The notes: generated from the letters alone by a model not told the origin. A stretch of DNA of 64,000 bases from Bradyrhizobium arachidis (GCF_024758505.1 NZ_CP077970.1:6200001-6264000); one strand, 5' to 3'; positions 43,261 to 53,206 are shown, counted from the stretch's first letter. Translations and numbers: made by a program.

Positions 43261-46134
43261 ATGTCTCTGATCGAAGAAATCGACTTCGGCACACCGGCCT
43301 CGAAATCGGCAACGATGGTCACGCTGACCATTGACGGCAAGGAGATCTCGGTGCCAGAGGGCACCTCGATCATGCGCGCCGCGATGGACGCCGGCCACCA
43401 GATCCCGAAACTTTGCGCGACCGACATGGTCGACGCCTTCGGCTCCTGCCGCCTCTGCCTCGTCGAGATCGAGGGACGCGCCGGCACGCCGGCCTCCTGC
43501 ACCACTCCCGTGATGCCCGGCCTCGTCGTCCACACCCAGACCGATCGGCTGAAGAAGCTGCGCAAGGGCGTGATGGAGCTCTACATCTCCGACCATCCGC
43601 TCGACTGCCTGACTTGCGGCGCCAACGGCGATTGCGAATTGCAGGACATGGCGGGTGCCGTGGGCTTGCGCGACGTCCGCTACGGCTATGAGGGCGAGAA
43701 CCACGTCTTCGCCAAGTCGCACGGCTGCGACAACGACCATTGGATGCCGAAGGACGAGTCGAACCCGTACTTCACCTACGATCCCTCAAAATGCATCGTC
43801 TGCTCGCGCTGCGTCCGCGCCTGCGAGGAGGTGCAAGGCACCTTTGCGCTGACGATCTCGGGCCGCGGCTTTGACAGCCGCGTCTCGCCCGGCATGAGCG
43901 AGAGTTTCCTCGGCTCCGAATGCGTCTCCTGCGGCGCCTGCGTGCAGGCATGCCCGACCGCGACGCTGACGGAAAAATCGGTCATCGAGATCGGTCAGCC
44001 CGAGCATTCCGTGGTGACCACCTGCGCCTATTGCGGCGTCGGCTGTGCCTTCAAGGCCGAGATGCGCGGCGAGGAAGTGGTGCGTATGGTGCCGTACAAG
44101 GACGGCAAGGCCAATCGCGGCCATTCCTGCGTCAAGGGCCGCTTTGCCTGGGGCTACACCAACCACAAGGAGCGTATCCTCAAGCCGATGATCCGCGAAC
44201 GGATCGAGGATCCCTGGCGCGAAGTCTCCTGGGACGAGGCATTCTCGTTTGCCGCCACGAAGATGCGCGGCATCCAGAAGAAGTACGGCCGCGACGCGAT
44301 CGGCGGCATCACCTCGTCTCGCTGCACCAATGAAGAAACCTATCTGGTGCAAAAACTGATCCGCGCCGGTTTCGGCAACAACAATGTCGATACCTGCGCC
44401 CGCGTCTGTCATTCCCCGACCGGCTATGGGCTGTCGCAGACCTTTGGCACCTCGGCCGGCACGCAAGATTTCGACTCGGTGGAGCACACCGACGTTGCGG
44501 TCGTGATCGGCGCCAATCCGGCCTCAGCGCACCCCGTGTTCGCCTCGCGCCTGAAGAAGCGGCTGCGCCAGGGTGCAAAGCTGATCGTGATCGATCCGCG
44601 CCGCACCGAGATGGTTGAGGCACCGCATGTCAGGGCGTTGCACCTGCCGCTGATGCCCGGCACCAACGTCGCTGTAGTCACGGCGCTCGCCCATGTCATC
44701 GTCACCGAAGGCCTCGTCAACGAAGCCTTCGTTCGCGAGCGCTGCGACTGGGCCGAGTTCGAGGAATGGGCGGCGTTCGTCGCCCAGTCCAAGCACAGCC
44801 CGGAATCCACTGCGATTCTCACCGGCGTCGATCCAAAAGTGCTGCGCGAGGCGGCGCGGACCTATGCGACCGGCGGCAACGGCGCGATCTATTACGGCCT
44901 CGGCGTCACCGAGCACAGCCAGGGTTCCACGACCGTGATCGCGATCGCCAACCTCGCGATGGCAACCGGCAATATCGGGCGGCCCGGCGTCGGCGTGAAC
45001 CCGCTGCGCGGCCAGAACAACGTGCAGGGCTCCTGTGACATGGGCTCGTTCCCGCACGAACTGCCGGGCTATCGCCATATCTCGGGCGATGCGGTGCGCG
45101 ACCAGTTCGAGGCGCTATGGAGCGTCAAGCTCAATCCTGAGCCGGGCCTGCGCATTCCCAACATGTTCGATGCCGCGATCGAAGGCACGTTCATGGGTAT
45201 CTATGTGCAGGGCGAGGACATCCTGCAATCCGATCCCAACACGTCGCATGTGGTGGCGGCGCTGTCGGCGATGGAATGCGTCATCGTCCACGATCTGTTC
45301 CTGAACGAGACCGCGAACTACGCCCACGTCTTCCTGCCGGGATCGAGCTTCCTGGAGAAGGACGGCACCTTCACCAACGCCGAGCGCCGCATCCAGCGCG
45401 TGCGCAAGGTGATGACGCCGAAGAACGGCATGGCGGACTGGGAGGTCACCATCGGCCTCGCCAAGGCCATGGGCTTGGAGATGAACTACAGCCATCCGTC
45501 CGAGATCATGGACGAGATCGCTGCGCTGACGCCGACCTTTGCCGGCGTCTCCTACGCACGGCTCGACGAGCTCGGCTCGGTGCAGTGGCCCTGCAACGAG
45601 AAGGCGCCCGAGGGCACGCCGGTGATGCACATCGACGGTTTTGTCCGCGGCAAGGGTAAGTTCGTGGTCACCGAATATGTCGCGACCGACGAACGCACCG
45701 GCCCGCGCTATCCGCTGCTGCTCACCACGGGCCGCATCCTCAGCCAGTACAATGTCGGCGCGCAGACCCGTCGCACCGACAACGTCGTCTGGCACAGTGA
45801 GGATCGGCTCGAAATCCATCCGCACGACGCCGAGCAGCGCGGCGTGCGCGACGGCGATTGGGTGCGGCTGAAGAGCCGGGCCGGCGAAACCACGCTGCGC
45901 GCGGAGATCACCGATCGCGTCGCGCCGGGCGTGGTCTACACCACCTTCCACCACCCGGACACGCAGGCCAACGTGATCACGACCGAGTATTCGGACTGGG
46001 CGACCAACTGCCCCGAATACAAGGTCACGGCGGTGCAGATCTCGCCGTCGAACGGGCCGTCGGACTGGCAGAAGGCCTATGACGCGCAGGCGCGGCACTC
46101 CCGCCGCATCGCGCCCGCTGAAGCCGCGGAGTGA
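43261..46134 (+). CDS. fdsA: Formate dehydrogenase, alpha (catalytic molybdo/tungsto) subunit
   Basis: A 957-residue protein; ATG 43261 after AGGAGAACA. The N-terminal NuoG-like part has a [2Fe-2S] set (Cys52, 63, 66, 80), a His-Cys3 cluster (His112, Cys115, 118, 124) and two [4Fe-4S] sets (Cys178, 181, 184, 188 and Cys221, 224, 227, 231). The catalytic part starts with a further [4Fe-4S] cluster (Cys255, 258, 262, 290) and carries DTCARVCHSPTGYG with Cys383 as the expected Mo/W ligand; it is cysteine, not selenocysteine. The bis-pyranopterin guanine dinucleotide domains follow. It oxidises formate to CO2 in the cytoplasm. It is complete and intact. Confidence 0.97.
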   Translation: MSLIEEIDFGTPASKSATMVTLTIDGKEISVPEGTSIMRAAMDAGHQIPKLCATDMVDAFGSCRLCLVEIEGRAGTPASCTTPVMPGLVVHTQTDRLKKLRKGVMELYISDHPLDCLTCGANGDCELQDMAGAVGLRDVRYGYEGENHVFAKSHGCDNDHWMPKDESNPYFTYDPSKCIVCSRCVRACEEVQGTFALTISGRGFDSRVSPGMSESFLGSECVSCGACVQACPTATLTEKSVIEIGQPEHSVVTTCAYCGVGCAFKAEMRGEEVVRMVPYKDGKANRGHSCVKGRFAWGYTNHKERILKPMIRERIEDPWREVSWDEAFSFAATKMRGIQKKYGRDAIGGITSSRCTNEETYLVQKLIRAGFGNNNVDTCARVCHSPTGYGLSQTFGTSAGTQDFDSVEHTDVAVVIGANPASAHPVFASRLKKRLRQGAKLIVIDPRRTEMVEAPHVRALHLPLMPGTNVAVVTALAHVIVTEGLVNEAFVRERCDWAEFEEWAAFVAQSKHSPESTAILTGVDPKVLREAARTYATGGNGAIYYGLGVTEHSQGSTTVIAIANLAMATGNIGRPGVGVNPLRGQNNVQGSCDMGSFPHELPGYRHISGDAVRDQFEALWSVKLNPEPGLRIPNMFDAAIEGTFMGIYVQGEDILQSDPNTSHVVAALSAMECVIVHDLFLNETANYAHVFLPGSSFLEKDGTFTNAERRIQRVRKVMTPKNGMADWEVTIGLAKAMGLEMNYSHPSEIMDEIAALTPTFAGVSYARLDELGSVQWPCNEKAPEGTPVMHIDGFVRGKGKFVVTEYVATDERTGPRYPLLLTTGRILSQYNVGAQTRRTDNVVWHSEDRLEIHPHDAEQRGVRDGDWVRLKSRAGETTLRAEITDRVAPGVVYTTFHHPDTQANVITTEYSDWATNCPEYKVTAVQISPSNGPSDWQKAYDAQARHSRRIAPAEAAE

Positions 46135-46138
46135 ACCC

Positions 46139-46966
46139 ATGCACGTCCCGGTGCAAGCCATCGACCGCGAGATCTGGCGCGACGGCGCGGCCTCCGAGGG
46201 CGCACGGCTGATCCCCGAGGAGACGCCGATCGCGCTGACCTATAATGGCGGCACCTATGCCGTCATGATGGGGACGCCGCAAAACCTCGAGGATTTTGCT
46301 GTTGGATTCAGCCTCAGCGAGGGCATCGTCACATCTGTGGATGAGATCCAGTCGCTCGAGGTGGTACGCCTCGACGACGGCATCGAGCTTCGGATGTGGC
46401 TCGCGGCCGAGACCGCGGGTCTGATCAGCGAGCGGCGGCGACACATCGCGGGCCCGACGGGTTGCGGGATCTGCGGCGTCGAGTCGATTGCGGAGGCGAT
46501 CCGGCCCGCTGCGATCGTGCCGCAAGGACAGACTTTTTCGCCCGATCAGGTCATGGCGGCGATGCAGGCCATCGCGCCGCTGCAATCAATCAATCTGCAG
46601 ACCCGCGCGGTGCACGCTGCCGCGTTCTGGTCCCCTGCCCGCGGCATCGTTGCGCTGCGCGAGGACGTCGGCCGCCATAACGCGCTCGACAAGCTCGCGG
46701 GCGCGCTTGCGCGCAGCCGGACTGATGCGCGCAACGGCATGGTGCTGCTGACGAGCCGCGTCTCCGTCGAGTTGGTACAGAAGACGGCTGCGATCGGCGC
46801 GCCGGTGATGGTTGCCGTCTCCGCCCCGACCGCACTCGCCGTTCGCACCGCGGAGGCCGCCGGCATTACGCTGGTTGCAATCGCCCGCAGCGACGGATTT
46901 GAAGTTTTTACGCATGGCGGCCGCGTGGCGGCCTGCGTCACCACAGAGGTTGCCAATGTCGCCTGA
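46139..46966 (+). CDS. fdhD: Formate dehydrogenase accessory sulfurtransferase (FdhD/FdsC)
   Basis: A 275-residue protein. GPTGCGICGVES contains the conserved C-x-x-C (Cys109, Cys112), which carries sulfur to the Mo cofactor. RLIPEETPIALTYNG, EDFAVGFSLSEGIV, ALREDVGRHNALDKLAGAL and LTSRVSVELVQKTA are the family's other blocks. It activates FdsA by inserting the sulfido ligand. It starts four bases after fdsA and overlaps fdsD by 11 bp. Confidence 0.95.
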   Translation: MHVPVQAIDREIWRDGAASEGARLIPEETPIALTYNGGTYAVMMGTPQNLEDFAVGFSLSEGIVTSVDEIQSLEVVRLDDGIELRMWLAAETAGLISERRRHIAGPTGCGICGVESIAEAIRPAAIVPQGQTFSPDQVMAAMQAIAPLQSINLQTRAVHAAAFWSPARGIVALREDVGRHNALDKLAGALARSRTDARNGMVLLTSRVSVELVQKTAAIGAPVMVAVSAPTALAVRTAEAAGITLVAIARSDGFEVFTHGGRVAACVTTEVANVA

Positions 46967-47171
46967 CCGATTGATCTACATGGCCAACCAGATCGGGACG
47001 TTCTTCCGCAGTCAGGGCCATGACAAGGCGGTGCCGGGGATCGCCGAGCACATCAAAAAATTCTGGGATCCGCGCATGAAGCGCGCGATCTTCGCCCACA
47101 TCGATACCGGCGGGGCGGGGCTCGACTCCAACGTCCGTGAGGCCCTCGAAACGCTGAAGAAGGCGGCCTAG
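46956..47171 (+). CDS. fdsD: Formate dehydrogenase, delta subunit
   Basis: A 71-residue protein with RLIYMANQIGTFFRSQGHDK, GIAEHIKKFWDPRMKRAIFAHI and NVREALETLKKAA, the characteristic FdsD sequence. It is a small subunit needed for assembly or stability of the complex. It starts inside the end of fdhD. Confidence 0.93.
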   Translation: MSPDRLIYMANQIGTFFRSQGHDKAVPGIAEHIKKFWDPRMKRAIFAHIDTGGAGLDSNVREALETLKKAA

Positions 47172-47194
47172 CTCACCTCCCCAACGCATCCGGA

Positions 47195-47214
47195 GCATGG
47201 CGCGCATGCCATGC
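47195..47214. other. Short hairpin between fdsD and the ABC transporter
   Basis: GCATGGC-GCGCAT-GCCATGC, seven perfect pairs, no T-tract. It is in the 105-bp gap and may affect readthrough from fds into the transporter genes. No known riboswitch motif is seen. Confidence 0.35.
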
Positions 47215-47276
47215 CTACCCGCAGACGGTCATTGCAGCCTCGTCAGGCGGCCTTATACAGGTCGGGCAATGATCTG

Positions 47277-48308
47277 ATGGGGATGACGATGGGCCTGACG
47301 CGCCGGACGCTGCTAGCCGCACCTAGCCTCCTGCTCGGAACCGCCCGCGTACGCGCGGCTGCCGTCACCGATGCCACCGGCCGCGCGCTTGAAATCCCCG
47401 CAACCGTTGCCCGCGTGTTTCCGGCGGGGCCCCCCGCGGCGATCCTGCTCTACACGCTTGCGCCGGAGCTGCTGCTCGGCTGGCCGCGCGCCAACCGCGC
47501 CGAGGAATGCGCGTTCCTGCTGCCGGACATCTGCGCGCGTCCCGAGGTCGGCCGGCTCACCGGCCGCGGCAACACCGCGAACCTGGAATCGGTCATCGCA
47601 CTGAAGCCTGACCTGATCCTCGACGTCGGCTCGACCGCGCCGACCTTTGCCTCGCTCGCCGCACGCGTGCAGGAGCAGACCGGCATCCCCTATGCCCTGC
47701 TCGACGGTCGCTTTGACGCGACGGCTGCGACCTACCGCCTGCTGGGCGCGCTCACGCGGCGCGATGCCGAACCGCTCGCGACCTACGCCGAAGCGACGCT
47801 CACAACCATCCAGGGGCGCGTCAACCGTGTCCCCGAGAATGAGCGGCCACGCGTCTATTACGCGCGCGGGCCGCGCGGGCTGGAGACCGGGCTCGGCGGC
47901 TCGATCAATGTCGAAACGCTGGAATTTCTGGGTGCACGCAACGTCGCGGCCGAGCAGAAGGGCGGCCTTGCCACCGTCTCGGTCGAGCAGGTGCTGGCGT
48001 GGAATCCCGCTGTCATCGTCACCATCGATCGCGACTTCGCTGCCAACGTCCGCAGCGATCCGCAATGGGCCGGTGTCACCGCGGTACGCGACGGTCGCGT
48101 GCATTTGTCGCCAAAACTGCCATTCGGCTGGGTCGACTTCCCGCCCTCCGTCAATCGGCTGATCGGACTGTGGTGGCTAGCAAAGATCCTCTATCCCCAG
48201 CACTTCTCCGAGGACATGCGCGAGCTGACGCGGGACTTCTATTGGCGATTCTACCACGTCAAACCGTCGGACGCCGATATCGACCGTGTGCACGCCGGGC
48301 GGGACTGA
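47277..48308 (+). CDS. ABC transporter substrate-binding protein, FecB/BtuF type
   Basis: A 343-residue exported binding protein of the periplasmic type III (two-lobe, rigid helix) class. Signal region: TRRTLLAAPSLLLGTARVRAA. The N-lobe has VTDATGRALEIPATVARVFPAGPP and SVIALKPDLILDVG. The C-lobe has RVYYARGPRGLETGLGGSINVETLEFLGARNVA and SVEQVLAWNPAVIVTID. Such proteins carry iron chelates, cobalamin, or in the MolA type molybdate/tungstate. It lies in the direction of fds, 105 bp after fdsD, so metal supply for FdsA is an attractive guess; no ligand residues prove it. Confidence 0.85.
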   Translation: MGMTMGLTRRTLLAAPSLLLGTARVRAAAVTDATGRALEIPATVARVFPAGPPAAILLYTLAPELLLGWPRANRAEECAFLLPDICARPEVGRLTGRGNTANLESVIALKPDLILDVGSTAPTFASLAARVQEQTGIPYALLDGRFDATAATYRLLGALTRRDAEPLATYAEATLTTIQGRVNRVPENERPRVYYARGPRGLETGLGGSINVETLEFLGARNVAAEQKGGLATVSVEQVLAWNPAVIVTIDRDFAANVRSDPQWAGVTAVRDGRVHLSPKLPFGWVDFPPSVNRLIGLWWLAKILYPQHFSEDMRELTRDFYWRFYHVKPSDADIDRVHAGRD

Positions 48309-48321
48309 TAGTCTCCGCCCG

Positions 48322-49341
48322 ATGTCCCGCTCGCCCCTCCCCGGTCTTTTGATCTCGTTCGCCGTCCTGCTCGCGGGACTGCTGCTTGCGTTCACGGTCG
48401 GGCGCTATCCGGTTGGACTCGGCGACCTCTTCGCCGTGCTCGCGGCAAAGCTGTCCGGCCATGCGTCGAGCACGCCGGCCGCCGTCGAGACCGTAATCTG
48501 GCAGGTGCGGGGCCCGCGCGTGATCGCGGCGAGCCTCGTCGGCGCGGCGCTCGCGGTCGCCGGCACCGCATTCCAGGGGCTGTTCCGCAATCCGCTGGTG
48601 TCGCCAGACATCCTCGGGGCGTCCTCGGGCGCTGCGCTCGGCGCCGTGCTTGGTATCTATTTTTCGCTCGGCGTATTCGCGATCCAGGCGCTGGCCTTCG
48701 CGGGCGGTCTGGCCGCGGTGGCGATGGTCTATGCGGTCGGCTCCGCGGTTGCCGCGCGCGATCCTGTTTTGGTGCTGGTGCTCGCGGGCGTCGTGATCGG
48801 TGCGCTGCTCGGCGCCGGCGTCGGCCTGATCAAATATCTCGCCGATCCCTACAACCAGTTGCCGGCGATGACGTTCTGGCTGCTCGGCAGTCTTGCATCC
48901 ACGAACCCATCCGATCTCATCCCGCTGCTCGGTCCCGTGATGATCGGCACGCTGATCCTGCTGGCGCTGCGCTGGCGCATGAACGTGATGTCGCTGCCCG
49001 ACGAGGAGGCACGCGCGCTCGGCGTCTCCACCGGGCCGCTGCGCATCGCGATCGTCGCGGCAGCGACGCTCGTGACATCCGCGAGCGTTGCGACCGCCGG
49101 CATCATCGGCTGGGTCGGCCTTGTGGTGCCGCATATCGCGCGTACGCTGGTCGGCCCGGATTTCGGGCGATTGATCCCGGCGGCGGCGCTGATGGGGGGC
49201 GGCTTCCTGCTCCTGATCGATACGCTGGCGCGCACCGCGGCACAGGTCGAAATTCCGCTCGGCATCCTCACCGCTTTCGTCGGCACGCCGTTCTTCATCT
49301 GGCTGCTCGCCAGCGTCTCCAAGACCTGGTCCGCGCCGTGA
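48322..49341 (+). CDS. ABC transporter permease, FecCD/BtuC type
   Basis: A 339-residue inner-membrane protein with about ten helices. Family marks are WQVRGPRVIAASLVGAALAVAGTAFQGLFRNPLVSPDILG near residues 60-100 and the coupling region GWVGLVVPHIARTLVGPDF. The start 13 bp after the binding-protein gene and the four-base overlap with the ATPase gene show a tight operon. Confidence 0.92.
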   Translation: MSRSPLPGLLISFAVLLAGLLLAFTVGRYPVGLGDLFAVLAAKLSGHASSTPAAVETVIWQVRGPRVIAASLVGAALAVAGTAFQGLFRNPLVSPDILGASSGAALGAVLGIYFSLGVFAIQALAFAGGLAAVAMVYAVGSAVAARDPVLVLVLAGVVIGALLGAGVGLIKYLADPYNQLPAMTFWLLGSLASTNPSDLIPLLGPVMIGTLILLALRWRMNVMSLPDEEARALGVSTGPLRIAIVAAATLVTSASVATAGIIGWVGLVVPHIARTLVGPDFGRLIPAAALMGGGFLLLIDTLARTAAQVEIPLGILTAFVGTPFFIWLLASVSKTWSAP

Positions 49342-50105
49342 TCCTGTCGGGGCACGCTCTCTCCATCGGCTATCGCGACCGCGTGGTCGGAAGCCACCTC
49401 GACGTTCAGCTCGCGACCGGCGAAGTGCTGGCGCTGCTCGGCCCCAATGGCGGCGGCAAGACCACGCTGCTGAAGACGCTGATCGGCCTGCTGCCGCCCA
49501 AGGCCGGAGACGTCAGGCTCGGCGAGCGCAAGCTCGCGGGCCTCACCAGCCGCGAGCGTGCAAAACTGATCGCCTATGTGCCGCAGTCGCATGCGGCCAC
49601 CTTCGCCTTCACGGTCGAGACCGTCGTGCTGATGGGACGGACCGCGCACGGCGGCCTGTTCAGCCGGCCGACCTCGGCCGATCGCGCGATTGCGGCGCGC
49701 ATGCTCGATCGCTTCGGCATCGCGCACCTTGCGGAACGTCCCTACACCATGCTGTCGGGCGGCGAGCGCCAGTTGACCCTGCTGGCCCGCGCGCTGGCGC
49801 AGGAGCCGCAATTCGTCGTGCTGGACGAGCCGACCTCGAGCCTCGATTTCGGCAATCAGGGGCGCGTGATCCGCGAGCTGCGTAGCTTAAGCGCCTCCGG
49901 TCATGGCGTGCTGTTCACGACGCACGATCCCAACCACGCGATGGCGGCCGCCAGCCGCGCCTATCTCTTGCGCAACGGTACGCGGGTCGACGAAGGGCCG
50001 GTCGCGGACGTGCTGACACTCGAAAGACTGTCGGCGCTCTACGGCGCCAGCGTCAGGCAGATGACGGATGCTGCGACCGGCGCGGCGGCGTTCTTGCCGG
50101 ACTAA
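49338..50105 (+). CDS. ABC transporter ATP-binding protein
   Basis: A 255-residue ATPase starting at GTG 49338. Walker A is LGPNGGGKTTLLKTL, the signature is MLSGGERQLTLLARAL, Walker B is FVVLDEPTSSLD, and the switch is FTTHDPNHA. It belongs to the FecE/BtuD group and powers the preceding permease. Confidence 0.93.
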   Translation: MILSGHALSIGYRDRVVGSHLDVQLATGEVLALLGPNGGGKTTLLKTLIGLLPPKAGDVRLGERKLAGLTSRERAKLIAYVPQSHAATFAFTVETVVLMGRTAHGGLFSRPTSADRAIAARMLDRFGIAHLAERPYTMLSGGERQLTLLARALAQEPQFVVLDEPTSSLDFGNQGRVIRELRSLSASGHGVLFTTHDPNHAMAAASRAYLLRNGTRVDEGPVADVLTLERLSALYGASVRQMTDAATGAAAFLPD

Positions 50106-50129
50106 GGCCGCCGCTTAGCAAAAGTATCG

Positions 50130-50212
50130 AAACAACCCCATGCACAGTAGCCGGACGCGCCGACCGGCGATTTGCTGATTTTACGAATTTCGCTTGACGC
50201 GTCGGGCAAATC
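50130..50212 (+). repeat. 83-bp dispersed repeat with promoter-like end, copy 2
   Basis: Same length and block order as the copy at 6732-6814, with one mismatch in the second block and an unrelated 22-bp centre. TTGACG (50194-50199) and TATATT (50218-50223) are 18 bp apart. The only gene to the right, glnE, runs in the opposite direction, so the promoter-like end does not serve a sense gene here. Confidence 0.8.
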
Positions 50213-50245
50213 GGGGGTATATTCCCATCATCGCGGGATTTGGCT

Positions 50246-53206
50246 TCACCCGACGATCGCCCTAAACACGCGCCGGACCTCGGCCTGCGTTTCGCGCACA
50301 CGCGCTTCGAGCGCGGAAAAGTCCGGTGTATCCCCTGCCCGTGCCATCACCCGCTGAAGGTCGATGCCCGCGGTCTCCGGATGGAATTTTCCGATCACGC
50401 AGAGCCGCAGGATCTGCGTCAGGTCGTGATAGAGCCGCGCGGCGGATCGCAAGATCTCCGCTTCCGAGGTGTCGAGAACGCCGAGTTTTGCGGCATTCTC
50501 CAGCACCTGGAGCGTCGAGACGCTGAGGATCTCCGGCTTGTCGGCGGCGTGGACGAGCTGGAGATATTGCGCGATGAAGTCGATATCGACGAGGCCGCCG
50601 GCCGCAAGCTTGAGGTCCCAAACGTCGTCCTCGCCCTTCTCCAGCGCGATCGCCCGTCGCATCTCGGCGACGTCGTTGGCGATGATCGCGCGGTCGCGCC
50701 GCCGCGTCAGCACCTGGCGAATGACGCCTTCGATCTTGTCGCGGAACGCAGGCGAGGCAGAGACGACGCGCGCGCGCGTCAGCGCCATGTGCTCCCAGGT
50801 CCAGGCTTCATGCTCCTGGTAGTCGGCGAAGGACTGGATGTGGGAGGCCACGGGACCTGCGCGGCCCGACGGCCGCAGCCGCATGTCGATCTCGTAGAGC
50901 ACGCCGTAATTGGTCCGCGTCGTGAACGCGCTGATCAGACGCTGCGTGAAACGCGCGAAATAATGCGCGCCTTGCAGGGATTTTTCGCCGTCGGAGTCCG
51001 GATCGTCAGCGTCGAAATCATAGAGCAGGATCAGGTCGAGATCGGAGGACGCCGTCATCTCGCGGCTGCCGAGCCGGCCCATGGCGATGATCGCCGTCTC
51101 CTGCCCCTTGATCCGCCCGTGCTGGGCGGCAAAGCGATCGGCCACCAGCCCATGCACGGTGTGGACGATGCCCTCGGCGACATCGGCAAACGCCGTGCCC
51201 GCCTGCTGCGCCGAGACGGTGCCGGAGAGAATGCGCGTGCCGATCAGGAACAGGCTCTCCTGCCCGAACAGGCGGAGCCGGTCGAGAAATTCTTCGTATG
51301 AATCTGCGTCGCGCACGGTGGTCGCCAGGCGCGCCGACAGTTCCTGCCGGTCCGGCATCGCGCCGAAGAAGCGCGGGTCGATCAGGCCGTCCATGAGCTG
51401 CGGCTGCCGCGCCAGCATCTCGCCGAGCCGTGGGGCTGCGCCGAGCACCAGCGCCACCAGTTCGACGAGATCGCGGTTCTGGCTGAGCAGCGTGATCAGG
51501 CGGCCACCGCGCTGCAGCGCCTGCAAAAACTGGTCGAAGGCGACGACGGCGCGGTCCGGATCCTCGGCATGCGCGAGGCCGTCGATCAGCGCCGGCACGA
51601 ACTCGACGAAGGCGTTCCGCGTCGCCTTGTTGCGGAATACGCGGTAGTGGCCGGTCATCCAGTCACGCACCGTCTGGGCCAGTGCGGCGGGTTTCTTGAA
51701 GCCGAGCGTCGTGAGATGCTGCAACAGCCGCTGGTCGTCGGGGCCGGCGCCATAGTCGACCGCGGGCAGCTTCTCGGTGCCGGTCGGGTCGCCCTCAAAC
51801 AGCTTTTCGTAATGGCCCTGGACGATTTCGAGCTGGCGCAGGAGGTCGCGCGCAAAAGCTTCGCGGCTCGCATAGCCGAAGAACCACGCTAAGCGCTCGA
51901 CCGCCTCCTTGTCGTCGGGCAGCGTGTGGGTCTGCTCGTCGGCAATCATCTGCAGGCGGTGCTCGACCCGGCGCAAAAATTCATAGGCCGCCGTGAGCTC
52001 GTCGCGGGCCTGATAGGTGATCCAGTTGCTGGTGGCGAGCACGTCGAGCGCAACCAGCGTCGGCCGCACCCGCAGAGCCGGATGCCGCCCGCCGGCGATC
52101 AATTGCTGAGTCTGGGCGAAGAACTCGATCTCGCGGATACCGCCGCGGCCGACCTTGACATTATGGCCTTCGACGGAGACGTCGGTCTGGCCGCGATAGG
52201 TCTGCATCTGCCGCTTCATGTCGTGGACGTCGGCAAGCGCCGCAAAATCCAGATGCTTGCGCCAGACGAAGGGCGAGATTTCGGAAAGCAGCGCCTCGCC
52301 GGCTTTGATGTCGCCGGCGCAGGCGCACGCCTTGATCATGGCGGCGCGCTCCCAGGTGCGCCCCTCCCGCTCGTAGTAATGCAGCGCCGCGTCGCGCGAG
52401 ATCGCAACTTGCGTCGAGGACGGATCGGGCCGCAGCCGCAGGTCTACGCGGAACACATAGCCGTCATAGGTCCGTTGCTGCAGCAGGCGCGACATTCCCT
52501 GCGTGACCCGGACGAAGAACGGCTGCGGCTCGATATCGTCTGCCAGCGTCGTCATGTCCGGATCGAAGAACACGATCAGGTCGATGTCGCTGGAGTAGTT
52601 CAGTTCGCCCGCGCCCATCTTGCCCATCGCGAGCACGATCAGGCCGGAGCCTTCCTCCGGCGCATCGGGATTTGGTGGCGAAATGCGGCCACGTGCGGCT
52701 TCCTGTCGCAGCAGATATTGGAGAGCCGTCTGCACCGACGACACGGCGAGATCGGTCAGCGCCGCCGTCACCCGCATCACCGGCCAGACGCCGCCGATGT
52801 CGCACAGCGCGGTCAGGAGCGCGGCTTCCGATTTCATGCGGCGAAGCAGCCGGATCACCTCGGCTTCGTCTGACGCGGCGAAGACGGCGTGTCTGGTGTG
52901 CTCGATCAGCGATGCGAGATGCGTGTCGGGATCGCGCTGGAGCAGCCGGATGAAGCGCGCCGCATCGGCACGAACCAGCTCGAACAGATATGGCGAAAAC
53001 TCCGCGATCCCGGTCAGGATGTCCCGGGCGAAGGGATGCAGCAATTGCGCCTCGATCGCAGCCGCGGCTTGCGGATCGAGCTCGGTCAGCCAGTCGCGAA
53101 GGCGTTGTTCGGCGGTGGTGGAAGCGGCAACATGAGGCGCTTCCGCAAACCGTGCGGCGAGAGCGACACCATGCTTGTCCGCGTTTCCCGGCGCGGAGGT
53201 GGTCAT
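50246..53206 (-). CDS. glnE: Bifunctional glutamine synthetase adenylyltransferase/deadenylase
   Basis: A 986-residue protein of normal GlnE length. Two nucleotidyltransferase domains are visible. The first (GAGELNYSSDIDLIVFFDPD, G-x11-D-x-D type) is expected to remove AMP. The second (LGSREMTASSDLDLILLYDFD) is expected to add it. The C-terminal part has LTRARVVSASPAFRDKIEG, DVWDLKLAAGGLVDIDFIAQYLQLVHA and ends RVFRAIVG. It adjusts glutamine synthetase activity in response to PII. It overlaps the upstream sensor kinase gene by four bases and is probably the last gene of that transcript. Confidence 0.96.
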   Translation of the reverse strand: MTTSAPGNADKHGVALAARFAEAPHVAASTTAEQRLRDWLTELDPQAAAAIEAQLLHPFARDILTGIAEFSPYLFELVRADAARFIRLLQRDPDTHLASLIEHTRHAVFAASDEAEVIRLLRRMKSEAALLTALCDIGGVWPVMRVTAALTDLAVSSVQTALQYLLRQEAARGRISPPNPDAPEEGSGLIVLAMGKMGAGELNYSSDIDLIVFFDPDMTTLADDIEPQPFFVRVTQGMSRLLQQRTYDGYVFRVDLRLRPDPSSTQVAISRDAALHYYEREGRTWERAAMIKACACAGDIKAGEALLSEISPFVWRKHLDFAALADVHDMKRQMQTYRGQTDVSVEGHNVKVGRGGIREIEFFAQTQQLIAGGRHPALRVRPTLVALDVLATSNWITYQARDELTAAYEFLRRVEHRLQMIADEQTHTLPDDKEAVERLAWFFGYASREAFARDLLRQLEIVQGHYEKLFEGDPTGTEKLPAVDYGAGPDDQRLLQHLTTLGFKKPAALAQTVRDWMTGHYRVFRNKATRNAFVEFVPALIDGLAHAEDPDRAVVAFDQFLQALQRGGRLITLLSQNRDLVELVALVLGAAPRLGEMLARQPQLMDGLIDPRFFGAMPDRQELSARLATTVRDADSYEEFLDRLRLFGQESLFLIGTRILSGTVSAQQAGTAFADVAEGIVHTVHGLVADRFAAQHGRIKGQETAIIAMGRLGSREMTASSDLDLILLYDFDADDPDSDGEKSLQGAHYFARFTQRLISAFTTRTNYGVLYEIDMRLRPSGRAGPVASHIQSFADYQEHEAWTWEHMALTRARVVSASPAFRDKIEGVIRQVLTRRRDRAIIANDVAEMRRAIALEKGEDDVWDLKLAAGGLVDIDFIAQYLQLVHAADKPEILSVSTLQVLENAAKLGVLDTSEAEILRSAARLYHDLTQILRLCVIGKFHPETAGIDLQRVMARAGDTPDFSALEARVRETQAEVRRVFRAIVG

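Noticed and set aside
47172..47276. Molybdenum-cofactor riboswitch before the ABC transporter
   Set aside because: The gap is only 105 bp and shows a single short hairpin. The multi-stem Moco RNA fold is not visible.
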